Below are positions 19,407-27,454 of a DNA stretch of 64,000 bases, one piece after another; position 1 is the first letter of the stretch; each line of letters opens with the position of its first letter. A program made the translations under genes and the position numbers. The DNA is from Microbacterium sp. cx-55 (GTDB taxonomy: Bacteria; Actinomycetota; Actinomycetes; Actinomycetales; Microbacteriaceae). The stretch covers positions 2,914,001 through 2,978,000 of the forward strand of contig NZ_CP088261.1 of assembly GCF_021117345.1 (NCBI RefSeq), written 5' to 3'. The notes beneath the pieces are model-generated. The model did not search any database. It was not told where the DNA came from and was given only the letters and a program-made list of their open reading frames with translations.

Positions 19407-19495
19407 CTCCTTCCTGCGCTGGCATGACCCAGATCAGGTTCGACGGTCGAAGCGTGGATTCGCTTCCTCTCAGCCCGGCACACCGGACTCCCGTG
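19407..19495 (-). promoter_or_regulatory. TPP riboswitch (thi-box)
   Basis: Read on the minus strand it has the conserved GGGCTGAGAGG core and then AACCTGATCTGGGTCATGCC followed by AGCGCAGGAAGGAG, all hallmarks of the THI element. The final AGGAAGGAG is also the ykoE ribosome binding site, so control is probably translational: TPP binding hides the Shine-Dalgarno. Confidence 0.96.
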
Positions 19496-19507
19496 GTTGA
19501 CGTGCCG

Positions 19508-19513
19508 AGTATA
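19508..19513 (-). promoter_or_regulatory. -10 box for the ykoEDC transcript
   Basis: TATACT on the minus strand, placing the start of transcription a few nt before the riboswitch. No clear -35 was found. Confidence 0.5.
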
Positions 19514-19528
19514 GCCCCGGGGTCGCGC

Positions 19529-19534
19529 TACCGT
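19529..19534 (+). promoter_or_regulatory. -10 box, leaderless carboxypeptidase gene
   Basis: TACCGT, 6 nt before the GTG at 19541. It lies back to back with the ykoEDC promoter. Confidence 0.5.
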
Positions 19535-19540
19535 AGGCGA

Positions 19541-21055
19541 GTGACCGTCGAGCGCCCGATCCCGCAGACGCGGCGCGCATTGCGCGAGGGCGCGGCCAGC
19601 GAATCCGACCGTCTCGACACGGCGCCCGACCCGCTCGACGCCGATCCGGCCGCCGTGCCCGCGATGGTCGCATCCGCCGCTCTCCCCGCCGAGTCGGTGA
19701 CGGTCGTCATCCCGCCCGAGTCGCCCGCCCTCGGCTGGGTCGACGAGACGCTGGTCGTGGCCCGGGCCGCGCAGACGCCGCAGCTCGACACGGGCACTCC
19801 GGCCTACGTGCCCGTCACCGCCGACCTCCTCGCCCGCGCACCGCGCCGCTCGCCGCTCCGGCCGGGCGTGCTCGTGCCGTTCGGCGTGTTCGTTCTCGTC
19901 ATCGCGATGTACTGCGCCACGACGCTCTTCTGGCCGCTGTACGCCGTCGCCCCGGCGGTCGCCGACATCTACGTCGAACCCGTTCCCGCGGCCGCCGCCG
20001 CCGAACCGTGGCCGGCGACCGGCAGCGCGGCCGTCGCCGTCGAGGGAGTCGCCGCGCCCGCCGCATCCTCCGGCGATGTCGTGCCGATCGCGAGCATCAC
20101 GAAGCTCGTCACGGCCCTGCTGGTGCTCGACCAGATGCCGCTCGCCCCCGGCGAGCAGGGCCGCGACTACCAGTTCACGTCCGCCGACCGCACTGACTTC
20201 CGCAACTACCGCGCTCGCGGCGAGTCGTCGCTCGACGTCCCCGTCGGCGGTTCGCTGACCGAATACCAGATGCTGCAGGGCATGCTGATCGGCTCGGCGA
20301 ACAACTACGCGAAACGCCTGGCGACGACGATCTGGCCGACGGATGCGGTCTTCGCCCAGGCCGCCAACGACTGGCTCGCGCAGCACGGTCTTTCCGGCAT
20401 CACGATCGCCGATCCCACCGGCATCAACGCGGGCAACACCGCATCCGCGGAAGCGCTCATCGCCCTCGCCGACCGCGCCCTCGAGAACCCCGTGATCGCG
20501 GAGATCGTGCGCACCCCGTCGGTCGAACTCCCCGGCGCCGGTGTCGTCACCAACTCGAACCCGCTCCTCGCCGACCCCGGCGTGATCGGCCTGAAAACCG
20601 GAACGCTCGACGAGTACAACCTCCTCGCCGCCAAAGAGGTCGCGATCGGCGACACCACCGTGCGCATGTACGCCGCGGCCCTCGGCCAGCCCGACCGCGA
20701 CACCCGCAACGCCGCCACCCGCGCCCTCTTCGCGCAACTCGAACAGGAACTCCAGCTCCGCCCCTCGGTCGCCGCAGGCACGGTCGTCGGACAGGTGCAG
20801 ACCAAGTGGGGCGACGCCGTGCCGATCATCACCGCGGGCGACGCCGATGTCGTGCTGTGGAACGGTGCCACCGCAACCGTGTCGTCCACCTTCGACCTCG
20901 GTGACCACCGCGACGACGGCGACGTCGTCGGCACCCTCGACGCGGTCGGCCCGCTCGACAGCACCGCCGTCGACCTCGTGCTCGACGGCGAGATCGACGA
21001 GCCCAGCCCGTGGTGGCGCCTCACGAACCCCCTGCAACTCTTCGGCCTCGTCTGA
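19541..21055 (+). CDS. D-alanyl-D-alanine carboxypeptidase (PBP, S11) with cytoplasmic extension
   Basis: 504 residues. An acidic, Ala/Pro-rich N-terminal ~107 residues precede one membrane helix (about 108-133, VPFGVFVLVIAMYCATTLFW); the rest is outside. The penicillin-binding motifs are SITK (Ser185-Lys188), SAN (Ser252-Asn254) and KTG (Lys352). It should trim the terminal D-Ala of peptidoglycan stem peptides. The long predicted cytoplasmic tail is unusual: most S11 enzymes have a signal peptide and a C-terminal anchor. The GTG start was chosen because TACCGT lies 6 nt upstream. Confidence 0.9.
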   Translation: MTVERPIPQTRRALREGAASESDRLDTAPDPLDADPAAVPAMVASAALPAESVTVVIPPESPALGWVDETLVVARAAQTPQLDTGTPAYVPVTADLLARAPRRSPLRPGVLVPFGVFVLVIAMYCATTLFWPLYAVAPAVADIYVEPVPAAAAAEPWPATGSAAVAVEGVAAPAASSGDVVPIASITKLVTALLVLDQMPLAPGEQGRDYQFTSADRTDFRNYRARGESSLDVPVGGSLTEYQMLQGMLIGSANNYAKRLATTIWPTDAVFAQAANDWLAQHGLSGITIADPTGINAGNTASAEALIALADRALENPVIAEIVRTPSVELPGAGVVTNSNPLLADPGVIGLKTGTLDEYNLLAAKEVAIGDTTVRMYAAALGQPDRDTRNAATRALFAQLEQELQLRPSVAAGTVVGQVQTKWGDAVPIITAGDADVVLWNGATATVSSTFDLGDHRDDGDVVGTLDAVGPLDSTAVDLVLDGEIDEPSPWWRLTNPLQLFGLV

Positions 21056-21110
21056 CGCCGCGCCGCGCTGCGCCCCCTCCGGCTCACGTGCGGCCCGTCT
21101 CGCCCCTCCG

Positions 21111-21291
21111 GCTCACGTGACGCAATCCGCCGCCGCGCGGCGCCAATTCAGCCACCTGAGCGCACCCGACCTCCGGCTCACGTGACGCAATCCGCCGCCG
21201 CGCGGCGCCGATTCGGTCACGTGAGCTCACCCGACCTCCGGCTCACGTGACGCAATCGGCCGCGCCGGCGGGCCGATTGCGACATGTGAAC
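21111..21291. repeat. Three 51-nt palindromes with a 65-nt period
   Basis: Elements at 21111-21161, 21176-21226 and 21241-21291, each exactly 51 nt, start GCTCACGTGACGCAATC and end in a version of GTCACGTGAGC; a truncated start lies near 21082. The 14-nt linkers are also alike (CCGACCTCCG). The third copy has diverged with compensating changes (ends GACATGTGAAC). The interval 21056-21356 holds no gene. Central CACGTG is a palindromic E-box-like hexamer, but a stem-loop element is the simpler reading. Confidence 0.85.
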
Positions 21292-21313
21292 GAGTAGACC
21301 TCTGCGCCACGGC

Positions 21314-21355
21314 GGGGCGGGGCGGGGCGGGCGCGGGGGGCGAGACGGGGCGGGG
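21314..21355 (+). other. G-run cluster, potential G-quadruplex
   Basis: Consecutive GGGGC units followed by GGGGGG and two GGGG runs on the plus strand end 2 nt before the stop codon of the minus-strand PPOX gene. It could form a four-tetrad quadruplex in the non-transcribed strand; C-rich in the transcript. Confidence 0.5.
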
Positions 21356-21356
21356 A

Positions 21357-21734
21357 TCAGGCGCGGAACTGGGCCGATCCGAGTACGCGCTCGACCTGGA
21401 TCTCGAGCACGACACGGGCGGGGTTGGGGCTCGGCTGGCGGTAGCGGGCAGCGTAGAGCTCGACCGCGTGGGCGACCGCATCCGCATCCTCGACGATGCG
21501 CGCCGGACCCTCGAAGCTGATCCACCGGCCGCCGTCGACCGTGTTGACGGACGCCCGGCCGGTGCGTTCCACGTTGCGGAACTTCTGCGTGCCCCGGCTG
21601 CCGATGATGCGGACGACACCGTCGAGGTACGTGATGCCGACCGGCACCGAATGGATGCGACCATCGCGGCCGAGCGTGGAGAGGGTGGCGAGGTGGTACT
21701 CGGACAGGAACTCGCGGGCGGCGTCGGTGATCAC
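21357..21734 (-). CDS. PPOX-class F420-dependent oxidoreductase
   Basis: 125 residues, a single split-barrel domain. ATLSTLGRDGRIHSVPVGITYLDGVVRIIGSRGTQKFRNVERTGRASVNTV (opening part only of interest: residues ~15-65) matches the TIGR03618-like family of F420/flavin-binding pyridoxamine-oxidase-fold proteins. F420 use is plausible because F420 biosynthesis genes and Fgd lie in the same window; FMN or heme binding cannot be excluded. GTG start; CAGGCT lies 6 nt upstream, a weak match to the leaderless pattern. Confidence 0.82.
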   Translation of the reverse strand: MITDAAREFLSEYHLATLSTLGRDGRIHSVPVGITYLDGVVRIIGSRGTQKFRNVERTGRASVNTVDGGRWISFEGPARIVEDADAVAHAVELYAARYRQPSPNPARVVLEIQVERVLGSAQFRA

Positions 21735-21777
21735 CCGACCAGCCTGCCACCTCCCGCTGTGCGATCGAGCAACCCGA

Positions 21778-23364
21778 TCAGAACGGCCAGACCAGCGGCA
21801 CGTAGAGAACGGCGACCGCGAGGAAGACCAGCGCGAGCGGCAACCCGAGACGCCAGTAATCACCGAATCGGTAGCCCCCTGGCTGCATGACCATGAGGTT
21901 CACCGGCGTCGCGATCGGCGTGAGGAAGGCCGCCGCACCGGCAACGGTGAGCGCCATCATGAACGGCTGCACGCTCACACCGAGCGAGGCCGAGATCGAC
22001 ACCGCGATAGGGGCGACCACCAGCACCGTGGCCACGTTCGAGATGAACTGTCCCAGCACGAGCGTCACCAGGCAGACCACCAGCAGCGCGACGTACGGCG
22101 AGCCCGTGCCCCCGATGCGGAGCACCGCATCCGCCACGACATCGGCCGCGCCGGTCGAAACGAACGCCTGCGAAAGCGGGATCATCCCCGCGATCAGTAT
22201 GACGGTGGTCCAGCTGATGGCCCGATACGCCTGCGCCACGGGAAGCGCCCGTGTCACCACCAACGCCGCGGCCGCCAGAAGACCGACCACGGCGGGCGGC
22301 ACGACCCCACTGGCGAGCAGCGCGACCGTCAGCGCGAGGATGACGAGGGCTCGCTTCGCACCCCGACCCAGCGGAACCGCGCGCCGAAGCAGATGGGGCG
22401 AGGTCACCGCGATCACATCCGGCGAGCGCACGTAGCGGTCGAGCGACGCCCACGGGCCCTGCACGAGAACGGCGTCACCGGCACGCAGCCTCGTCATCTC
22501 GCCGGGGCGGGCCGCATCCGTCTCCGCATCCGCGCCGCGGCGCACCCCCAGGATGACCAGGCTCCCCGCCCGGGTCGTCATGCCCGCGCAGACGTCGCGC
22601 CCGATCAGGCTCGAGTGCGGCGCGACGAGCACCTCGACGACGCCCTGCTCGGCCGACAGCAGCGCGCTCGTCGTTGCGGAGATGTCGTAATCCCGGCGGA
22701 ATGCGCGCGCGGCGTCGCGGATGTCGGGCGCCGCATCGCCGAGCTGCACCGGGATGCGCTCCGGCAGCAGCCGCGGACCCAGCACCGTCACCAGCAGCAC
22801 GGTGAGCACGACCAGCGGCGCGCCCACGAGCGCGAACTCGAAGAACCCGAAGGCGGTGCCACCGGCGCTGACCGCCAACTCGGACACCACGGGATTGACC
22901 GGCGTGCCCGCGAGAGTGAGAAGCGACCCGGCGCTCGCCGCGAACGCGAACGGGATGAGGAGCTTCGAAGGCACGAGGTTCGCCCGCACCGCCACCACGA
23001 CGACCACCGGAAGGAGGGCCGCGACCGCGCCGTTGATGCTGATGAACGCCGCCAGCACCGCCGCACACGCCGACACGATCGCGATCAGGCGGGCGGGCCG
23101 GGTGCCGGCGAGGGGCACGATCCGTTGCGCGAGCCAAGCGGTGACGCCCGTGGCATCGAGCGACTCGGACACAACGAACAGCGTCGCGATGAACAGCACC
23201 GTCGGATCACTGAACCCCGCCAACGCCTCCGGGAGCGTCAGCACGCCGGTCACCCAGAGCGACAGCAGCACCCCGAGGGACACGACCTCCAGCGGCACCT
23301 TGCCCGACACGAACGCGACGACCGCGACGCCCAAGACGACGAAGGTCACGATGATCGGGTCCAC
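21778..23364 (-). CDS. SLC13 (DASS) family permease with RCK_C domain
   Basis: 528 residues, about eleven membrane helices in two halves. The N-terminal half ends near residue 200; a soluble insert of about 85 residues (SLIGRDVCAGMTTRAG through LRAGDAVLVQG) is a TrkA-C/RCK_C-type regulatory domain; the second half ends with ATPVNLMVMQPGGYRFGDYWR, typical of the CitT/arsB-like superfamily. Paired SNT-like motifs are not obvious, so the substrate (dicarboxylate, sulfate or other anion) is open. The GTG start is 6 nt downstream of TAACGT. Confidence 0.88.
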   Translation of the reverse strand: MDPIIVTFVVLGVAVVAFVSGKVPLEVVSLGVLLSLWVTGVLTLPEALAGFSDPTVLFIATLFVVSESLDATGVTAWLAQRIVPLAGTRPARLIAIVSACAAVLAAFISINGAVAALLPVVVVVAVRANLVPSKLLIPFAFAASAGSLLTLAGTPVNPVVSELAVSAGGTAFGFFEFALVGAPLVVLTVLLVTVLGPRLLPERIPVQLGDAAPDIRDAARAFRRDYDISATTSALLSAEQGVVEVLVAPHSSLIGRDVCAGMTTRAGSLVILGVRRGADAETDAARPGEMTRLRAGDAVLVQGPWASLDRYVRSPDVIAVTSPHLLRRAVPLGRGAKRALVILALTVALLASGVVPPAVVGLLAAAALVVTRALPVAQAYRAISWTTVILIAGMIPLSQAFVSTGAADVVADAVLRIGGTGSPYVALLVVCLVTLVLGQFISNVATVLVVAPIAVSISASLGVSVQPFMMALTVAGAAAFLTPIATPVNLMVMQPGGYRFGDYWRLGLPLALVFLAVAVLYVPLVWPF

Positions 23365-23370
23365 CCCGCC

Positions 23371-23376
23371 ACGTTA
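23371..23376 (-). promoter_or_regulatory. -10 box, leaderless SLC13 permease gene
   Basis: TAACGT on the minus strand, 6 nt before the GTG at 23364. Confidence 0.5.
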
Positions 23377-23528
23377 GCCCGGCGCCCGGGCGGGCGTGGG
23401 GCTGGGGGCGGGAAAGGGCGGCGGGTCGCACGGTCAGGGCTCCGGAGGGCGGGCGGGCGGGTCAAGGCGCGGGAGGGGGGCTCGGGGCGGGCCGCCCGGT
23501 CAGGGCGCGGGAGGGCGGGCAGGCCGGG
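23377..23528. other. G-rich spacer with imperfect tandem repeats
   Basis: About 150 bp of GGGCGGG-type runs on the plus strand between the permease start and the end of the J-domain gene. The string GTCAGGGCnCnGGAGGGCGGGC occurs twice in similar form (near 23437 and 23501). No coding potential; slippage or quadruplex-prone. Confidence 0.5.
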
Positions 23529-24464
23529 TCAAACGAAGCGGACGGTCTGATCCAGCCGCGTACGGATGTCGAACACCTCGTTGCCGCCGATGTCGCGCGC
23601 ACCCGGCACACCGCGGCGAAGCACGGTCGACAGGGCGGACCGCCCGGCGACCACGACCGGAACCCCGCGCATCGAACCGAGTTCGGTGATCTGCTGCACG
23701 ACGTCCGCATCCGGCAACACGACGATGGCGCCGCTGAACCGCACGCCGGCCGCGCGGGCGACCGTACGCATCCGTCCGAGCAGGTCGCTCACGGGAGAAC
23801 CCGGAACCGCCGGCCCCACGATCTCGCCGCGGCGGAACCCGATCGGGCCGCCGAAGTCTTCTGACAGCACCCCGTACAAGCCACTGGGCCCGAGCACGAT
23901 GTGATCGAGCTTGTCATCGGGGCTGCCGCCCCGGCGAGCCGCCGCGACGTCGTGCCACACGCTGAAACCCATGCCGAGGTCGGCGACGGTACGGGCCGTC
24001 GCCTCCTCCGCGAGCGCGTCGGCGAGCAGGCGCCGGATCTCGCGGGGCGCCGAACGCACGAGCTGGGCGTCGTACGGGTCCTCGATCGGGGTACCCCGAC
24101 CGACCCACTCGCGGATCAGATCGAGGTAGCGTTCGCGGCGCCATCCGCCGGGCTGACCCGCCGAACGCGCACGCGGGCGGGTGTCAGCGCGCGCCCGCGG
24201 CGCACTCCACCCGGCCGAGATGTCGCCGTCCTCGGGGTCGGGCGCCGCCGATCCGCGCCCGCGGTCGTACGCGGCGCGGGCCGTCGCCGTGCCGACGAGC
24301 TCCCAGGCGTGCTGCACGCGAACGAACAGGGCGGCATCGCCGCCGGTGTCGGGATGGGTCTCACGCAGACGGGTGCGGAACGCCTTCCGCAGCTCGTCGT
24401 CGGATGCATCCGCCGCGACTCCGAGCACTTCGTACGCCGACGCGGACAACGGACTGTCGAACAC
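23529..24464 (-). CDS. J-domain protein fused to a NERD-like domain
   Basis: 311 residues. An N-terminal J domain (about 4-65, YEVLGVAADASDDELRKAFR and RETHPDTGGD with the HPD triad) should stimulate a DnaK-type chaperone. A ~60-residue Arg/Pro-rich linker follows. The C-terminal ~180 residues resemble the NERD fold (DHIVLGPSGLYGVLSEDFGG), but the catalytic ExK-type Lys is replaced (SEDF), so nuclease activity is doubtful. GTG start with AGGAGG 4 nt upstream. Downstream is the G-rich spacer; upstream are the 101-bp repeats. Confidence 0.82.
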   Translation of the reverse strand: MFDSPLSASAYEVLGVAADASDDELRKAFRTRLRETHPDTGGDAALFVRVQHAWELVGTATARAAYDRGRGSAAPDPEDGDISAGWSAPRARADTRPRARSAGQPGGWRRERYLDLIREWVGRGTPIEDPYDAQLVRSAPREIRRLLADALAEEATARTVADLGMGFSVWHDVAAARRGGSPDDKLDHIVLGPSGLYGVLSEDFGGPIGFRRGEIVGPAVPGSPVSDLLGRMRTVARAAGVRFSGAIVVLPDADVVQQITELGSMRGVPVVVAGRSALSTVLRRGVPGARDIGGNEVFDIRTRLDQTVRFV

Positions 24465-24569
24465 GCCGCCTCCTTCACGCGCCCCCACGGCGCCCTTCAG
24501 GCTAACGCGCCCGCGCTGTGCAGGGACCGTGGGCCGCCAAGCGGGGCGCGGGGGCTGGTTCGAGGGATG

Positions 24570-24670
24570 CGGCACGTGAGTCGTCGGACCGGTGGGGCTG
24601 AAGTGAACACATGAGACGGATGAGGCACCCCACCCGCATCCCATCCGACGACTGCGGCGGCATCCACGCG
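24570..24670. repeat. 101-bp repeat, copy A
   Basis: Identical to copy B at 24765 except one base (100/101). Contains the inverted repeat AGTCGTCGGA (24579-24588) / TCCGACGACT (24644-24653) and an inner GGTGGGG/CCCCACC, so each copy is itself a ~75-nt two-tier hairpin. The 459-bp interval 24465-24923 holds only these repeats. Confidence 0.9.
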
Positions 24671-24764
24671 GAACCCACCCCAGCCACGGCTCGGCCAGCC
24701 CCGAACCACGCGGCTCGGCTCTACCCGGCCGTCGACCGCCGCCGCGCCCCCGCCGCAGGCGCCT

Positions 24765-24865
24765 CGGCACGTGAGTCGTCGGACCGGTGGGGCTGAAGTG
24801 AACACATGAGACGGATGAGGCACCCCACCCGCATACCATCCGACGACTGCGGCGGCATCCACGCG
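24765..24865. repeat. 101-bp repeat, copy B
   Basis: Direct repeat of copy A, 195 bp further on; single mismatch inside the stem-proximal region (CATACC versus CATCCC). Recent duplication is implied. Confidence 0.9.
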
Positions 24866-24923
24866 AACGCGCCCCTCACCCCGCCCGCGGCGGATCCGCG
24901 CCGCACCCGCCACCCGCCGCGGG

Positions 24924-25448
24924 TCAGCGCCGTTCGAACCGACGCGCGTAGGCGGCCGCGGAGCGGCTCGACAGCGCCAGCAGCACCAGGATGTCGAGCG
25001 AGAGCGTCACCAGGGTCGTGTGGATGCGGATCTCCTGCCCCTGCGCCCACCACGTCACGAACGCGGAACCGATCGAGATCGTCGAGAAGGTCATCACGAT
25101 CACGCGGGGGATGTTGTGTCCGCGCAGGATCAGCACCGCGAAGGCTCCGTCCGCGAGGAGGACGAGCCCCATGACGACGGCGACCGCGATGAACCCGGTG
25201 CCGATCTGGTCGGGCGTGAGCGAGATGCCGTCGATGTCCGCGTCGGCCTCGCGTACGAGGGCGGGCCATTGCACGCCGAGCGAGAGCAGCCACAGCACTC
25301 CCGTGGCGACGCGGAGCAGCACGAGCGCGGCCCCCGCGACCGTCGACATGGGGCGCTTCATCCCCGGGTCGAACGGCAGCGGGCGCGCCAGCCGCGCGGG
25401 CGACTCGAAGGCGGCGCGTTTGCGCGGGGCGCCGGCGGTATCCGTCAT
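24924..25448 (-). CDS. Small four-helix membrane protein, uncharacterised
   Basis: 174 residues, four hydrophobic segments (VAGAALVLLRVATGVLWLLSLGV, IAVAVVMGLVLLADGAFAVLIL, VIVMTFSTISIGSAFVTWW, LVTLSLDILVLLAL) after a ~35-residue basic cytoplasmic N-terminus. I do not recognise the family. The ATG overlaps the stop of the LssY-like gene by 4 bp, so the two are coupled and may work together. Confidence 0.8.
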   Translation of the reverse strand: MTDTAGAPRKRAAFESPARLARPLPFDPGMKRPMSTVAGAALVLLRVATGVLWLLSLGVQWPALVREADADIDGISLTPDQIGTGFIAVAVVMGLVLLADGAFAVLILRGHNIPRVIVMTFSTISIGSAFVTWWAQGQEIRIHTTLVTLSLDILVLLALSSRSAAAYARRFERR

Positions 25449-26275
25449 GCGGTCACCTCCCGCACGTCGATGATCGGCAGGTCGCCATCGGTGCGGATGC
25501 TGTCGCCTCCGCCGTTTCGGGCGTGATACCCGGTGGCGAAGTCGGCGATGACGTCGACGCGCACGCCGATGTCGGCGTCCCGGAGGGTGGCGACGATGTG
25601 GTCGCGCTCGATGTCGGTGTCGGCGTCGATGCGGTGGGTGACCTGGAGCGTGAACAGCGACAGGCCGACCGCCGTGTCGAACGTTCCGGCGGCGAGCCAG
25701 TCGACGCGTCGCCCGCCGGGGAGCAGCCACCCCTCAGGGCACCGCCAGAACCGCACGTGATGGCGCTGCGCGGGGTTGCCGGCGACCTCCTGCTGGTAGG
25801 CGAAGTCCTGCATCCGCCCGAAGAGGAGCAGTGGGCTCACGGGCGCTTCGTCGTAGCTCCGGCGCGCCAGGGTCGAGGTCACGATGCGCCACGACGTCGC
25901 GAAGGTCACCGGGTCGGCTTTGCGCCACCCGGCCGCGCGCATGGCCGATTCGATCTGCTCCGGCGACCCCATGAGCGCCAGATTCACGGGGTCGCCGAGC
26001 AGCCCGTCGCTCGTGCGCGTGCGTCCGATGAAGTAGTCCGGTACGTACACGGTGGTCAGGATGCGGTGCAGTCGCGGCAGCACCAGGTAGGCCAGCAGCA
26101 CCCAGAACGCGATCGCGGCCGGCAGCCCCCACCATCCGACGCGGAAGGTCTCGGTGAAGCTCAGGTAGGCCAGCCAGCCGGCCGCCACGCCGGCGAAGAC
26201 GAAGAAGAACCAGTCGATCGCGACGCCGACCGAATACGCGCGGTGATGCCGCGGTGTCGTCTCGGTCGCGGTCAC
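25445..26275 (-). CDS. LssY C-terminal domain membrane protein
   Basis: 276 residues. Two membrane helices (about 15-40 and 50-70) followed by a soluble LssY_C-like domain (~80-255): VYVPDYFIGRTRTSDGLLGDPVNLALMGS, MRAAGWRKADPV, FGRMQDFAYQQEV and RHHVRFWR are its landmarks. LssY is a secreted-system-linked domain of unknown activity. The gene starts 3 bp after the 3-hydroxyisobutyryl-CoA hydrolase-like stop and overlaps the next gene, so the three are one operon. Confidence 0.85.
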   Translation of the reverse strand: MTATETTPRHHRAYSVGVAIDWFFFVFAGVAAGWLAYLSFTETFRVGWWGLPAAIAFWVLLAYLVLPRLHRILTTVYVPDYFIGRTRTSDGLLGDPVNLALMGSPEQIESAMRAAGWRKADPVTFATSWRIVTSTLARRSYDEAPVSPLLLFGRMQDFAYQQEVAGNPAQRHHVRFWRCPEGWLLPGGRRVDWLAAGTFDTAVGLSLFTLQVTHRIDADTDIERDHIVATLRDADIGVRVDVIADFATGYHARNGGGDSIRTDGDLPIIDVREVTA

Positions 26276-26278
26276 GAG

Positions 26279-27346
26279 TCAGCTCCAGAGCGGGACGGCG
26301 GGTTCGTACGCGAGGGCTTCGGCCGCGATCCCCGGCGGCAACGCGTCGAGGGTCGGCGGATTCCAGTGCGGTGTGCGGTCCTTGTCGATGACCTGTGCGC
26401 GGATCCCCTCGAGCAGGTCGTGTTGCGTGAGGGCGAACCAGGTGACCAGCGCGTATTCCTGCGCCAGCGCGGCACGCAGGTTCGGCAGTTCGCGAGCGCT
26501 CCGTACCGCCGCGAGGGTCACGGTCAGCGCGACCGGCGAGAGGGTGCGCAGGAGATCGGCGGTGGCGGCCGCATCCGGTTCGGGGCGCGCGTCGAGGCGC
26601 GTGATGATCTCGGCCACCGTGTCGGCGCTGAACGCGGCGTCGATCCACGGGCGGGCCGTTTCGAGACCGGATGTCTCGGGGGTCTCATCGAACAGCAGCA
26701 CCAGTTCGGCGGGCCCGGTCGGGTCGGCGCGCGTCTCGAGCGCGTCGCGGAACCCGTCCAGCCGTTCGACGGGCACGAGGTGGTCGGCGAAACCCGCGTA
26801 GATCGCGTCGGCGTCGGCCATGGTCGAGCCCGTGAGCGCGAGGTACTCGCCGACGCGACCCGGCGCACGTGCGAGCAGCCACGTGCCGCCGACGTCCGGG
26901 GTGAACCCGATGCGCGTCTCCGGCATGGCGAGCGCGGACCGCTCCGTGACGACGCGGAAGGCCGCGTGCCCGGCGAGGCCGATGCCGCCGCCCATGGTGA
27001 TTCCGTCGGCGAGCACGACGAACGGTTTCGGGTACTCCGCGATCCGCGCGTTCAGTGCGTACTCCGCGCGGAAGAACTCGGCGGCACCGAAGGCGCCGGC
27101 CGTCATGATCTGCTCGCGCAGCACGCGGATGTCTCCGCCCGCGCAGAGGCCGCGCTCCCCTGCTCCCTCGAGCAGGACCATCTCGATGTCGGCGTCGTGC
27201 TCCCACGCGTCGAGCGCGTCGGACAGGATGCGGACCATCTCGATGTCGAGCGCGTTGATGGCGCGCGGGCGGTTCAGGATGAGGCTTCCGACGCCGCGAT
27301 CGGCGTGCACGAGCACGGGGGTGGCGGGGGCTTCCAGGTCGGTCAC
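26279..27346 (-). CDS. Enoyl-CoA hydratase/isomerase family, 3-hydroxyisobutyryl-CoA hydrolase-like
   Basis: 355 residues, longer than ordinary crotonases and typical of HIBCH. NRPRAINALDIEM, LCAGGDIRVLREQI, GGGIGLAGHAAFRVVTE, then the catalytic-type MPETRIGFTPDVGGTWLLAR, and the C-terminal ~120 residues of the HIBCH subfamily. It would hydrolyse 3-hydroxyisobutyryl-CoA in valine breakdown (family-based). Two GTG starts are possible (27355, 27346); 27346 was chosen because TAACGT lies 7 nt upstream of it. First gene of an operon with the LssY-like and four-helix genes. Confidence 0.88.
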   Translation of the reverse strand: MTDLEAPATPVLVHADRGVGSLILNRPRAINALDIEMVRILSDALDAWEHDADIEMVLLEGAGERGLCAGGDIRVLREQIMTAGAFGAAEFFRAEYALNARIAEYPKPFVVLADGITMGGGIGLAGHAAFRVVTERSALAMPETRIGFTPDVGGTWLLARAPGRVGEYLALTGSTMADADAIYAGFADHLVPVERLDGFRDALETRADPTGPAELVLLFDETPETSGLETARPWIDAAFSADTVAEIITRLDARPEPDAAATADLLRTLSPVALTVTLAAVRSARELPNLRAALAQEYALVTWFALTQHDLLEGIRAQVIDKDRTPHWNPPTLDALPPGIAAEALAYEPAVPLWS

Positions 27347-27353
27347 GCTCGAC

Positions 27354-27359
27354 ACGTTA
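27354..27359 (-). promoter_or_regulatory. -10 box, leaderless hydrolase gene
   Basis: TAACGT on the minus strand, 7 nt before the GTG at 27346. Confidence 0.45.
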
Positions 27360-27454
27360 CCCCCACCCCGCTCGCCGACTCGGCGTCGCGGATGTCGCTC
27401 GATCGTGAGGATTCGGCGGCTTTCCGGCAGGATGGAAGAAAGGGAGGTACTCGC

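Noticed and set aside
21111..21291. CACGTG repeats as transcription factor operators
   Set aside because: The whole 51-nt unit, not only CACGTG, is repeated and palindromic, and no promoter faces the region.
24497..24913. Small open frames inside the 101-bp repeats
   Set aside because: Both copies give the same short peptide with no initiation signal; better explained as non-coding hairpin repeats.
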